Assembly: GCA_035578905.1 (NCBI GenBank)
Contig: JAQJVL010002152.1
Coordinates: forward strand, 1 to 64,000
Direction of reading: 5' to 3'
DNA length: 64,000 nt
Source of the DNA: Stictocephala bisonia
Lineage: Eukaryota > Arthropoda > Insecta > Hemiptera > Membracidae
Part shown: positions 13,620-25,600 of the stretch, one piece after another
Position numbering within the stretch: position 1 is the first letter of the stretch
How the letters are laid out: each line of letters opens with the position of its first letter
Notes under the pieces: generated by a model
Told to the model about the DNA's origin: nothing
The model's database searches: none
Seen by the model: the letters and a program-made list of their open reading frames with translations, nothing else
Position numbers and translations under genes: made by a program

Positions 13620-16600
13620 ATGTTATAATAAAAACAATAACTTAGCACCCTTAAATAGTTTTTTATTAAATTATCACCGACCGGTTTCGGCATTTATGCC
13701 ATCTTCATAGGTGAATAAGTGTTTACAAAACAAATAAAATTAAGTAAATAATTATCATAAAGGAAACATATGTTAAATTAGTGAATATTTTTCTTCTGGT
13801 GGTTAGTTGTCATTTTGTGTGTTGTTTCTTATATGTATAATTGTTTCGAATATTGGGTTTCTTTTTTGTGTTAACATGGTGTTGATTAAATTATTGGGAT
13901 TTTCTTTGTTGTGTTTATAAATTTCAAGTTCTTCTTGAGAATCTAGTTTTTTGCTTTTAGATCCGAATTTTAGAATTTTCATGTTGGTTTTCATATTTGT
14001 GTAGTTGTGATTATTGTTTAGTAAGTGTTCTGCAAAGGAAGATTTCATTGAAGTTCTGTTGTTTGATTTTAGAGCTTGTATGTGTTCATTAAATCTTCGT
14101 TTAAATTATCGTCCTGTTTGTCCAATGTAATAGTTTGAGCAGTCTGAACATTCAATTTTGTAAATTCCTGATTTGTCAAATATATCTTGGGTTTTATGTA
14201 ATTTGGAAGTGGATTTCTTTTGTATTATGTTAAATGCGTTGTTATTTGTTTTAAAACCTATTTTGAATTTTTCATTTCAATCTTTTATTAAAAGACTAGT
14301 AGAAGTACCAATGGACAAACATGATTTCAATGAAGAATTCAAAATAATCAAACAAATAGCAATGGCTAATGGTTATAAACCTTCCACAATCGACAAAATA
14401 TTACATAAAATAAAAATTAAAAATAGAAACATTTGTCAAGTAGAACCAGAAAATAGAACATTCATCTGTGTTCCCCACAACACAATACTTAATAAAGCAA
14501 TTAGAAAAACCTTTAAAAAAGAAAAATTCAAAATAGGTTTTAAAACAAATAACAACGCATTTAACATAATACAAAAGAAATCCACTTCCAAATTACATAA
14601 AACCCAAGATATATTTGACAAATCGGGAATTTACAAAATTGAATGTTCAGACTGCTCAAACTATTACATTGGACAAACAGGACGATCATTTAAACGAAGA
14701 TTTAATGAACACATACAAGCTCTAAAATCAAACAACAGAACTTCAATGAAATCTTCCTTTGCAGAACACTTACTAAACAATAATCACAACTACACAAATA
14801 TGAAAACCAACATGAAAATTCTAAAATTCGGATCTAAAAGCAAAAAACTAGTTTCTCAAGAAGAACTTGAAATTTATAAACACAACAAAGAAAATCCCAA
14901 TAATTTAATCAACACCATGTTAACACAAAAAAGAAACCCAATATTCGAAACAATTATACATATAAGAAACAACACACAAAATGACAACTAACCACCAGAA
15001 GAAAAATATTCACTAATTTAACATATGTTTCCTTTATGATAATTATTTACTTAATTTTATTTGTTTTGTAAACACTTATTCACCTATGAAGATGGCATAA
15101 ATGCCGAAACCGGTCGGTGATAATTTAATAAAAAAACTATTTAAGGGTGCTAAGTTATTGTTTTTATTATAACATTATTATAAATAGCAGCCCTAGGAAT
15201 TACATCTTTTCTACGATATATATATATATATAAATATTAAAATATTATACATTAAAATATTACATTAACCATGAAGAGTGATTAAAAACATTATGAGGAG
15301 AGCCAGTGGCTGAGTGGTCTAAGGAGTTAGGACTTTGTCCCTGAGTTAAAGATAGTGCAGGTTCGAGTCAGAACTTGAATGTTAGTTTTTATCAGTAAAA
15401 TTCACGTTGTACCATTCTAGTTATCCCTCTTACTCTGTCTGATAACTTATCCTAACAGATCAATAGTCTATGCGGAATGGGTAGAGTAGGGTTAAAAATG
15501 AGACTGGCCTCACCTTTAAAGAAGAAAAATATATCTAATCGCTACAGACAAAATATATGGTAAAATAAATAAATGCAATACTCACTGCAAGATACTCTCA
15601 TACCAAGTTGTTGAATTAACATCAAATATTGTGTCTTGTTCACTCTCAATTTTATTCAAGCTAGTTTTAAATTTTGTCTCAATTGTGTCACAAACAGCTT
15701 CAAATTCCTCTCCTCGAGTCAGTGCAAATGAAGGTTTAAAAACGTCAATAGTCTCATCCATCCTGAAATTGCATAAACTATTAAAAATGTATTTAAAAAA
15801 TCACACTTCAAAAAGCTAAATTGTGAGTGAATGTAATAGATTGTAAAAATTTAACCAAATAGTTTTTGTACTGAAAACAAAACTATTGTGTTTTTTGAAT
15901 GCTTTTGTATGTAGTGTGTGAGTGTGCATGCATATGTAGGGTGTGTGAAAGCTGTGGCATGTGGAGAAATTTCAAGTTATTTTATTTATTTTTGTTTTAC
16001 TTTGTACTTTTCTTTTACAGAAATCAACTGATTCATAAAAGAATGCTTATAAAGCTTGTTACATATTGTGGCGAGTCACCTCCTAATTCAGTCCAGTTAA
16101 CGATTAATAATACCTTTTTATTTGGTGAAATTTATTTATTTACTATAAACAATTTCTAGTTAAATAATGTTAAGGCTACATTTTACAAAACTATATCTTG
16201 GTGACCAAGTAGCCTATGCAGTTCATGCTAGAAACTAAGGTCAATATGACTGACCACAGTCTCAACACCAAATCGTCTGATCCGATTGAACCAATCACTG
16301 ATCAACATGGAGTGCGTGGAGGTGACCAGAGTAGTTAATCAATGAAGAAATGATTATGTCTTGGTGGCTCGTGGCTAGTCTTATATTAGTGGAGAATGGA
16401 TAGTTACAATGTTACAGGAGTGGGGAGGAGGTTTTATTTTGTTTGCTCTTTGTTAGCAAGCTATTATTTATTAGATCTAAAATCAGGGACTATTACATTT
16501 CACCATAAATTAAGACAAATTGATGGGAGATCAATATTTAAACACTAAGATGCAATTACTATGTACTTTAGATTTTATTATACTTAGATATTTAACTGAC

Positions 16601-19600
16601 ACCCAATTATGAATTTTTCATTCCTCCTCCTTTCACTTTGGTAGCTGGCTGTGGAAGCCATACGATATAAAAGCCATATACAGTTGATGCTTTATAATCT
16701 GACGATCATGAGACCAACACCCTGTTAAATTACAGAGAGTGTCTGTATTACAGAGAGGTTATATGTAGTGCGTATGCTATGTATACTGTACGTACACTAA
16801 ATAAAGCTTAAAAGCAACTATATTGTATGCTGTGTTGTTAAAATGCAGAAGTACTGTTTTAACTGTTTGAATAAACCCAAAAAATACAAGTCAAGATAGA
16901 ATGTATTTTGTTATAATATGACTGAATACACGTCAGCGGCACAGCAGGTATGTTGGAGGAGTAAATTTTGGATTGTAGAGCGTCTACTTTATCATGTTTA
17001 TTTTAGATATGTGTATTTAGAGGTACACGAGTAGCTCGAATTTAGAGTTTTTCAAATACTCAAACTGGACTCGAGACTTAAAATAACTCGAAAAATCTAG
17101 CTGGGTTTTGCTATATTAATCTTTGTGCTTAAACTCCTAGAAGTCTCCTAGTCTTAGTCTTAGTCTTAGTCTCCTAGAAGTCCAACCCCTCATCCACGTC
17201 GTAGGAGACGGGCAACGTCATAAAGTAGGGGATAGCCTGTAGAGGCGAGACCAGTTGGGACTTCGTGAGCCCTGGTACCTCCAAGGTTGCTGGTAAGGCT
17301 CTACAGGAACTCTGAAAAGTGACGGCTAACGGGGCTCTGGTGAAGCTACGATAGGCCTAGCAAGCCAGTAGTGGATGAATACCTTGCTTTCAAAAATGGT
17401 ACAACAAGCCTCGGAAAGGACGGAAAACAAGGAAAGAGACCCGGCGAGAAATTAGGACTGAGAATTGGCACATTAAATATAAGGACGTTAAGAGGAAAAG
17501 TAGAAGAAGTGGTGGATATGATGAAGAGGAGGAGATTAGACGTGTTGGGATTGGCTGAAACTAAGTGGAGAGGAGAAGGAGTTAAAGAATTGAGAGAAGG
17601 GTTTACACTGTATTGGAAGGGAAATGAGGAGGGAAAGAGAAACGGAGTAGGTTGGATATATTAAAGAGGACGTAATAGCAGAGGTTGAAAGGAGTAAATG
17701 ACAGAATAATAAGAACAAAAATTAATCTGAAAGGATACAATTTGAATTGATCCAAGTATATGCTCCACAGGTAGGATGCCCATTAGAAGAAAAAGAAAAT
17801 TTTTGAAGACGAATTACAGAGAGAGGTAGATAGTGAGAATCTGGTAATCATGGGAGATTTTAATGCACATGTTGGTATAAATAGAGAAGTTTTGAGGAAG
17901 TAATAGGTAAAGAAGGGTGGGGGAACAAGAATAGAGAAGGAGATAGATTATTGAATTTTGTAAAGAAACAGTCTAGTTGTGGGAATATACTTGGTTTGCT
18001 AAAAGAGAAAATCAAAAAATAACATGGTATGGAGGAGTGGATGGTAGGAAGTCAGTAGTGGACTACTTCATATATAAGGAGGAAATAAAAAAAGAAGTTT
18101 TAGACATCAAGCAATCCCTACGGAAGCCATGGACAGTGGACCATAGACTGTTAAGTGTTGAAATTTAGGACCAACAAACAAAGAAAGACGAGGGAAAAAC
18201 AGGAGAGAAAAATTAGAGTGTGGAAGCTGAAGGAGGAGGAGAAACAAGAGGAGTTTCAGAAGTTTTTAAAAAAGCATTTACCAAGGAACAACCTTCAGTC
18301 TGTAGAGAAAGAGTGGACAAAATTTAGGGAAACGTTTGTGGAGGCAGCTGAAGAAATATGTGGAAGGACAAGTGCAAAAAGAAGATGGAAGAAACTCCAT
18401 GGTGGAATGAAAGGGGTAAAAGAAGTGGTAAATAGAAAAAACAGAGCATTTAGGACATGGTTTAAGGAAAAGACAGATGAAGCTAAGAAGAATATGCACG
18501 ATGGAAAAAGGAAGCAAAGAAAATAGTTAAAGAAGAAAAGAATAAATGGATGGAAGAATGACTAGGATGATGGAAGATGATTCAAATGGGAAAGTAAGAA
18601 AGTACTGTACTCTTTAGTGAGGAAAAAGGAGGAATGGGGAAAAAATAGATGTAGTGATGAAAAACGAAGAAGAGAGGAAATAAAGAATAAGGAAGAGTTA
18701 AAAGATATGTGGAAACAATATTTCCAGACATTACTGAACCCAAATGTCGAAACACAAAGAGAGGGGAAGGAGGAAGATATAATAGAGGAGAAATGGGAGA
18801 GGAAGATGAGGACATAAAGTGGCTAGAGTTTGAGGAAGCTGTAAAGAGGATGAAAGAGGGAAAAGCAGCAGAGTGGACGAGTTACCAATAGAGCTAATAA
18901 AGAGGGCGGGAGTGCTGTCGGCATGCAGTGGCTATACAGAGTGATAGAGAGTGGTATGGAGGGAAAGAAAAACTCCAAAAGATTGGAAAAAGGCAGTAAT
19001 AGTGCCCAATCTTCAAGAAAGGGGATAGGAAGGTTTTCAGTAATTATAGAGGGATAGCCTTAATGTGTCACAGTGCAAAGGTATATGAGAAAATTTTGGA
19101 AAAAAAGGTGAGGAACGAAGTAGAAAGAAAACTGAGAGAGGAGCAAAGTGGATTTAGGACGGGAAGATCAACAATAGACCTCATTTTTTGCTGCTAAACA
19201 GATGCAGGAGAAGAATTATGAGTATGGAAGAGATCTAGTAATGGGGGGTTCCTGGATATGGAAAAAGCGTATGATACTGTGAGAAGAGATAAGGTATGGG
19301 AAGCACTTAAAAGGAAGGGAGTTAAAGACAGTATAATTGAAAGAGTAAGAGAGATTTGTGGGAGAAAGCCAAAGTTGGGTAAAGATAGGGGGTGAAAAGA
19401 CAGGGTGGTTCAAACAAGAAAACGGATTAAGACAGGGTAGGCGCTCTGTCACCTCTTCTCTTCATAACAGTATTAGATGAAGTAATGAGTGGAGTGGCAA
19501 AAAGAATTGGAGAAGAAAATATGAAGGTTATGGCAGTTTGCGGATGACTTAATGGTTTGGGGAAGTAAAATAAAAGAGGTACAAAGACAGTTGGATGTGT

Positions 19601-22600
19601 GGGTAGAAGAAGTAAAGAAATATTGGGATGAAATTCAATGTGTCGAAAAGTGAATATATGGTAACAACAAGGAACAAAGAGTGTATATTAGAAAAATTAA
19701 TGTTGGGAAGAGAGGAAATGAAGAGAGTACGATTCTTCAAATATTTGGGTAGTGTCCTGAAGAAAATGGTAAAAAAATGAAAGAGACATAAATGAACGAG
19801 TTAGACAGGCTGGAAATTTCTACAAATTAGTTAGGGGGATTAATAAGAGACAAAGGATTGCCACAAAGAAGTAAAGAAATTATATATAGGACATACTACA
19901 TACCAATATTAACATATGGGAGCAGAGACATGGGTAATGAAGAATAGAGAAAAGAGCAAGATACAGGCATGTGAGATGCGTTTCCTGAGAGGTAGATTAG
20001 AGTAACGTAGTGGGAATATGAATACGAAATGAAATCATAAGAGACAGATTAAATGAAGAACCTCTGCAAGATAAAATAGAAAGGGAAAGAATTAGATGGT
20101 TCGGACATGTGAAAAGGATGGAGGATGAGAGGATACCAAAAAGAGGTGGATGGAGTGGAGGATACAGGGTAAACGTCCAAGGGGTAGACCAAGGGATAGA
20201 TGGAGAGATGGGTTAAAGGAGAGTGTAGTAAGAAGAGGGGAGGTATGGGAAAACATATGGGAAGAAAGGAAGTGGGAAGATAAGCTATGGTGGAGAGGAC
20301 TGTGTAACAAGCAGACCCGGGAGAAGACTGGAACCTGCTGCTGATGATGATGATGATGATGAATCTTTGTGCTTAAAACCGTATAATGAAGACGAAAGTC
20401 CCATTTATATAATAGATTATAAAGATACATTTTTATGTAGGCAACTGTATTTGAAATATGATCATAATATCGTATTTTTAACCAGAGATGTTCTTGCAAT
20501 ATATTGATTTGTGTGTGATTCACGTACACCAGTTCCGATCGTACGGCCATGGCAATTACGACAAAAGTATTCTCATTATTTATAAAGAAGGCACAATCAA
20601 ATAAACTGTTCCAAATAGCCATCACAAGTTATTGATACAAAACATATATTGATACAAATTGGTCGGTAGCGAAGTTGGTTCAATCCCAGCTTCATGTGCT
20701 AAAGGTTCTCAGTTCGATCCCAATCAGAGTTATAATATATTTTGAGAAGGATCAGCTGATAATCACCGGCTGTTCATTTATCATTGGGCTATTAATTAAT
20801 GACACTTTCTAAGGAATAGTCGGCCTTAGTTTGTAACAATGACTACATTCGCTCATCTACACTCATCACACTCATTCGAAATCCATATTCGTCCATATCT
20901 TGACGATCGGCGTCTTATGAATAAATAAAAAAATAAAATAAATAAACATGAAAAACTCTATAGTTTTTTTTTTCAATGAAGGAAGGTTATTTTATTTAAA
21001 ACCAATCCTCTGGTGGTAAATACGTGTCAGAGACAGTTTGGACAGCTCTGGCGACGATACTGACGTCAATCCGAAATGGTCACTTAGGCCTGGTGCCGTA
21101 ATAAGCTAATCCTACAATATGCAAAAGGAATTTTTTTTAGTTCTAAATAATTTTATGAGTTCCCTGAAAATAATAACTATAAAGGTGTATAAAATGTACC
21201 GCAATACACTATTTTGGCGGAAACACTGTTAGTGGAGGATTGAAAAACGGCTTCAGTACTGGAGGGTGTCTTTAGACACCCCCGAAATGACATCAAGCAT
21301 TAAAATAGCATCCTATACCTCTCCAGACAACATTCTTTTTATAAGTTATAAGAATTGTTATATCCGAATTTTAGAACATCAATTGTAAATCTTGTAAGCA
21401 GTGAAACTGTTAATCCACTGCCTGTCCATATGTGATATTGTCTACGCCGACGACCAAATACATGATTCCAATAACTTTCCATAAGCTGGGATATCTGGGA
21501 TATTGTTAATGAGCAGTGGTCTAAGGAATATTTCTCTAATGGATGAGGAGGGCAGGCTGGTCAAAGATCCGGTTGAAGTAGTAAATATCATTAATCTTAA
21601 TGAAGCATCATCATTATCATCTTTGCAGTTGATCCAGTTATAGCTAACCTCACTTTAGCTGTACTTTGTTTCACTGTGCTTAAACATTTTTTATACTCGA
21701 ATACAAATTGTTGTAAAGTTCGCAACACAAAATAAAAGTTAAATAAATCAATGAATTTGTCACTGTATAATTTGTATTTTTTGTTTACTATTAAAATAAA
21801 CTTATCGTCAGAAATCCAATAGTCAGAAAAGTAAAAGACTCACGGCTACATGGAATCCAAACGACAAAGTAATGGTCTGATTTTGTTAGCTTTCTCACCT
21901 ACGTAACTCACTAAGTGATGCCACTCATTCAGTTATAGACTCATTAAGTGATGCCACTCATAACAAATTAGCCATTTTTGGCGTTTTTGGAAGGGTTTAC
22001 ATCTCCTTGTTTCCCTTTTGATATAGTAAATTTTAAAACATATTACAAAAAAATTGCTGCTTGGAAATATATTTCTACTAAGCTAAAATAAAACTATTCT
22101 AAATAGTAACTAATTAAGCGTACCAAAGATAACTAAAAAAATGTTCTTATCTAAATAAGATTACAGTGTTACAAATAAAACATTTTTCACCAATAATAAT
22201 CAGAAATTAGTAATTGTAAAAACACTTTTTGTAACAGTTTCCAACTAAAGTTACCTCCCAAAGACAATCATAGCTTCACAGATCTCCACCATGTCTTTGC
22301 AGCGCTGAATGAATGTGTCCACCTTGTTGAATATTTGAGGAAAATCTATCAGCTTATGTTCACTACCTGTCTTTAGAGATGCAGCCTGTTAACACAAGTC
22401 ATTTTCCAATAAAAAAAATCACATTAATACACAGCTTTAAAGCAAAAAATTAAAAAGTTTATCACACAAAAAATAAGTTCCAAAATAAAAGTACACCTAT
22501 TTATTCAGCATCAAACTAAAATGCAAAATTCTGATTTTAAATGGTTCAATTATCTTTTTGAGTACAGTGATTTAACCGTACATTCTTTCTCTTTCAGAAA

Positions 22601-25600
22601 AAGTCATCCTCGAGGCATATTCATGTGAAGTATGTAAGGTATATTTATTTATTTCCATCGGCAACCACCATTTTTCTTGTTTCTATAGCATTGACTATAG
22701 AAACAGGAATACTGTCTGCTCATATAGGTTCTGTAAGCCGGTTTTTCTGTTCAGTGAAATTAGTTCAGTTCAGTTTTCACAGGTAACACCAACGGCCTCG
22801 CTCTCTTTATCTCTCTTCAGCCCTCTCTGCAGCACATGCTAAAGTGACTACAGATCAGCCGCTTTGATTACAACCTAATTAGAGAAACTGTGCGAGAGAC
22901 AAAGCTAGTCATTAAAGTGAGAGGGAACATAAGTCTTCTCCCACCACTGAACCGACGTGCCACCGTGCCACTTTAACATTTCATTGTCATGGATACGCAG
23001 GGGGAAGCTCCGCCTATTATATCATCGTGCTAGGTAATAGGCGGGAAAGGAACCATTGGCGGGAAAGGAACGTGGAGGGAACTGGAATCATGTACATGTA
23101 CAGCTGGAACATGACATAAGGGGAAATGGACCTGAGATAGGAGTGAGGACAGTTGGTGTAGTCGGTTTGTTGTCATTACCGACTTATATTGAGGTAATAT
23201 TATAATTTGATTTGCTATATTATTGTGTTTCAAATATATGTATTATTTGAAATACTTATAATGTGATTGAAATGTTCAGTGACCTATCTTCAAACTTAAA
23301 TAATAGTTATCACTAGTTTCATAAATGTTTTATTTACATATTAGTTCATATGCAATTTTAAAATGAGTGCTTTGCTAAATGTATAAGTCGTGATAGATCG
23401 AGCAAGAATGTAATATTCAATTTCAACATGATTTATAAAGACTAAAAAAAATGACAATACACAGGATTATGCCTATATTATATAAAATTTTATAATTCAA
23501 GGAATTTTCTCTACTACCTATAACATATCCTACAAACAAAGGGAACGAAGGAGATGAAGTGCTAAGCGCATCATATCCCATCACAACTTCACTAGCTGAT
23601 TGTGTCCGTTGTCCCCACTCCCAACTAGTGCCCCTCATGCCTCAAGACGGAGTGGTGGAACACTTCTCCTCTGCTGCTGGAGCTCCTACATGCACTAAAT
23701 ATTCCACGGATGTCGCTTTCAACCCGGCCCAATTATAATAGCTGAGCTGATAATATGCCAAACAGCCATCTGTGCATTTATTAGATTAGCAGCACAGGCA
23801 CTTGTTTACTGCAAATGCATTGTCTTGGACAGTCTGTGTTTCTATGGTCAATGGCTACAGTATTTAATATTTAATGTCAGTATCAATAGAGTGATGGTAG
23901 ATATGTAGGTTTACATAAAAGAGAAAAACTAATACTAACAGTTTAAATGTCGTTATTATTAATATAAAACAGCAAAGAGCCAAGAATGGACCTCTGTAGA
24001 ATCCAATAGACTTCCAATGAGAACCTTCTCACTATATCTGACAAACTGTTGACAGTTAAGACAAATATGACCTCCTTCAATCAATGCAATAAACAGAAAA
24101 TCCTATTAAAGTAAGTTCTTAAGAAGAGGAATTAGGTAATACTTAGGGATGGGTTGATTCCAAAATATTATCAATTCCACAATTTATTGATTCCTGATTT
24201 TCGATACCAATAATAAATAACCCATAGTGAATAGCAAGTGTACAGCATACGTGTGACAGATTCCCACCACACAAATTTACTTGATGATGTACAGTATGTG
24301 CTAGCATTCTCAATTTTATTTCTACGCAATGCACAGTTTAATAAAATTTTAGGTTAGGTGAAAGGGCACTAGACCAGAAATTAGTATATTAAGAGAGGTA
24401 GGGCATCGGTAAACTTACCTAAGAAAACAAGTCCACCAACATCTTACTATAGTAAACAAAAACAGAAACAATACATTTTCCATATTCAGTGCCACTACCA
24501 CTTACCTGAGGTAGTGTCGCTTAAAATCTCGAAACCCACCTCAACGTATTGTTTTTCAGTTGAGCATACAAACTTTATCACCCAATACTGATTGGGCCAT
24601 AGTGTGAAACAGTTTTGAAGGACAAAATAATTCCCTTTTATCAACCCATCAATACCTGAAGGTGAGATGAATCTCCTTCGTATTGAATGGACAATTAAAC
24701 TGCTTATTATCTGGTGTAGGTAGATATAACTATTGGAAATATAAATGAGTATAGACACCAGATCAGTCATATGATTAAGGGAAGTCAATCCAAACAACAG
24801 ATCATGTAGTTACAGCGTACCCACTGCACAGTTTTACGGGGATATTAGCATAAACAGAATCAGTGAGGCAGGTCTTAGATGGCTTGATGGATTGTGTTTA
24901 GCTTTGTGGCAGGGGATCACTTTATATTTGTATTAATACCTAACAACAAACCATGCATGTGAGTTAGAACAGCTCATAAAAATACAGTCTTAGAACTCTA
25001 GTTATTGTCAACTGAATAAAACCACATACCATTACATAAACCGACTTGTATGTTTCACAAGCCTCGATACAATTGTTAAACATGCTGATAGCTGCCCTGG
25101 ACTTTCCACTAAACATGACATTCATGTCCACAAACTTGGTGCAGAGTGAAATGAGCTGATTACTGAGACCCATTGCTAAAGCAACCATCTTCTTACTGCA
25201 ACAACAGAATTGTGAGTAAGAAGAGTTTCAGTATGCCTCTATTTACTTATAGTTTGTTATGAGTTATAAAAGTTACAAATATCATGTACATTATTGTTTA
25301 AAGTTATATTCAAATTGTTCAATTTGATATCAGATAAAACTTTGATCTTGGATGATTAGATTTAAAGTTGATGATTTAACCTGTTGTCCCTCATGACATA
25401 TCAGTTTTCAATAAAAAAATACAAATGCGATGACTAATTACATAAAATAACAAACTAATTAATAACTCAAGAACGGCACATCCTTTTGGAATCATGATTG
25501 TGCTTTCATTTTTAGCTTTAAATGGCAGTGTTAAATGACGTATTACATGACTGTGTTCCTATTTAACATTCTGAACATGACTCCTAGATCTTGGACCCCA

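Larger units (their letters stand above)
13618..15182 (+). mobile_element. Penelope-like retroelement, palindromic insertion
   Basis: The right part (14275-15182) is the 3' portion of a Penelope-like element. The left part (13618-14272) is a nearly identical inverted copy of 14521-15180, with very few differences visible. Inverted 5' partial copies are typical of Penelope insertions. Both ends carry the hammerhead-like motif (13673-13712 minus, 15081-15120 plus). Confidence 0.8.

Noticed and set aside
14173..14277. N-terminal extension of the Penelope frame ([15 protein letters not shown]...)
   Set aside because: It is the antisense of the element's own 3' part, read through the palindrome centre.
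15297..15390. tRNA gene
   Set aside because: A- and B-boxes are present, but the sequence cannot form a full cloverleaf and continues into a SINE body. The same applies to 26450-26560 and 49207-49290.
20092..20625. 177-codon minus-strand frame
   Set aside because: Antisense shadow of the RTE C-terminus and its (GAT)n tail (hence a His run). No protein resemblance.
21262..21279. Perfect hairpin GGGTGTCTTTAGACACCC as a transcription terminator
   Set aside because: Not meaningful in an animal intron; more likely part of a TTAA-element end, for which I found no partner.
22851..23739. Helitron
   Set aside because: I looked for a TC start, a CTRR end with preceding hairpin, and insertion between A and T; the ends do not fit in either orientation.
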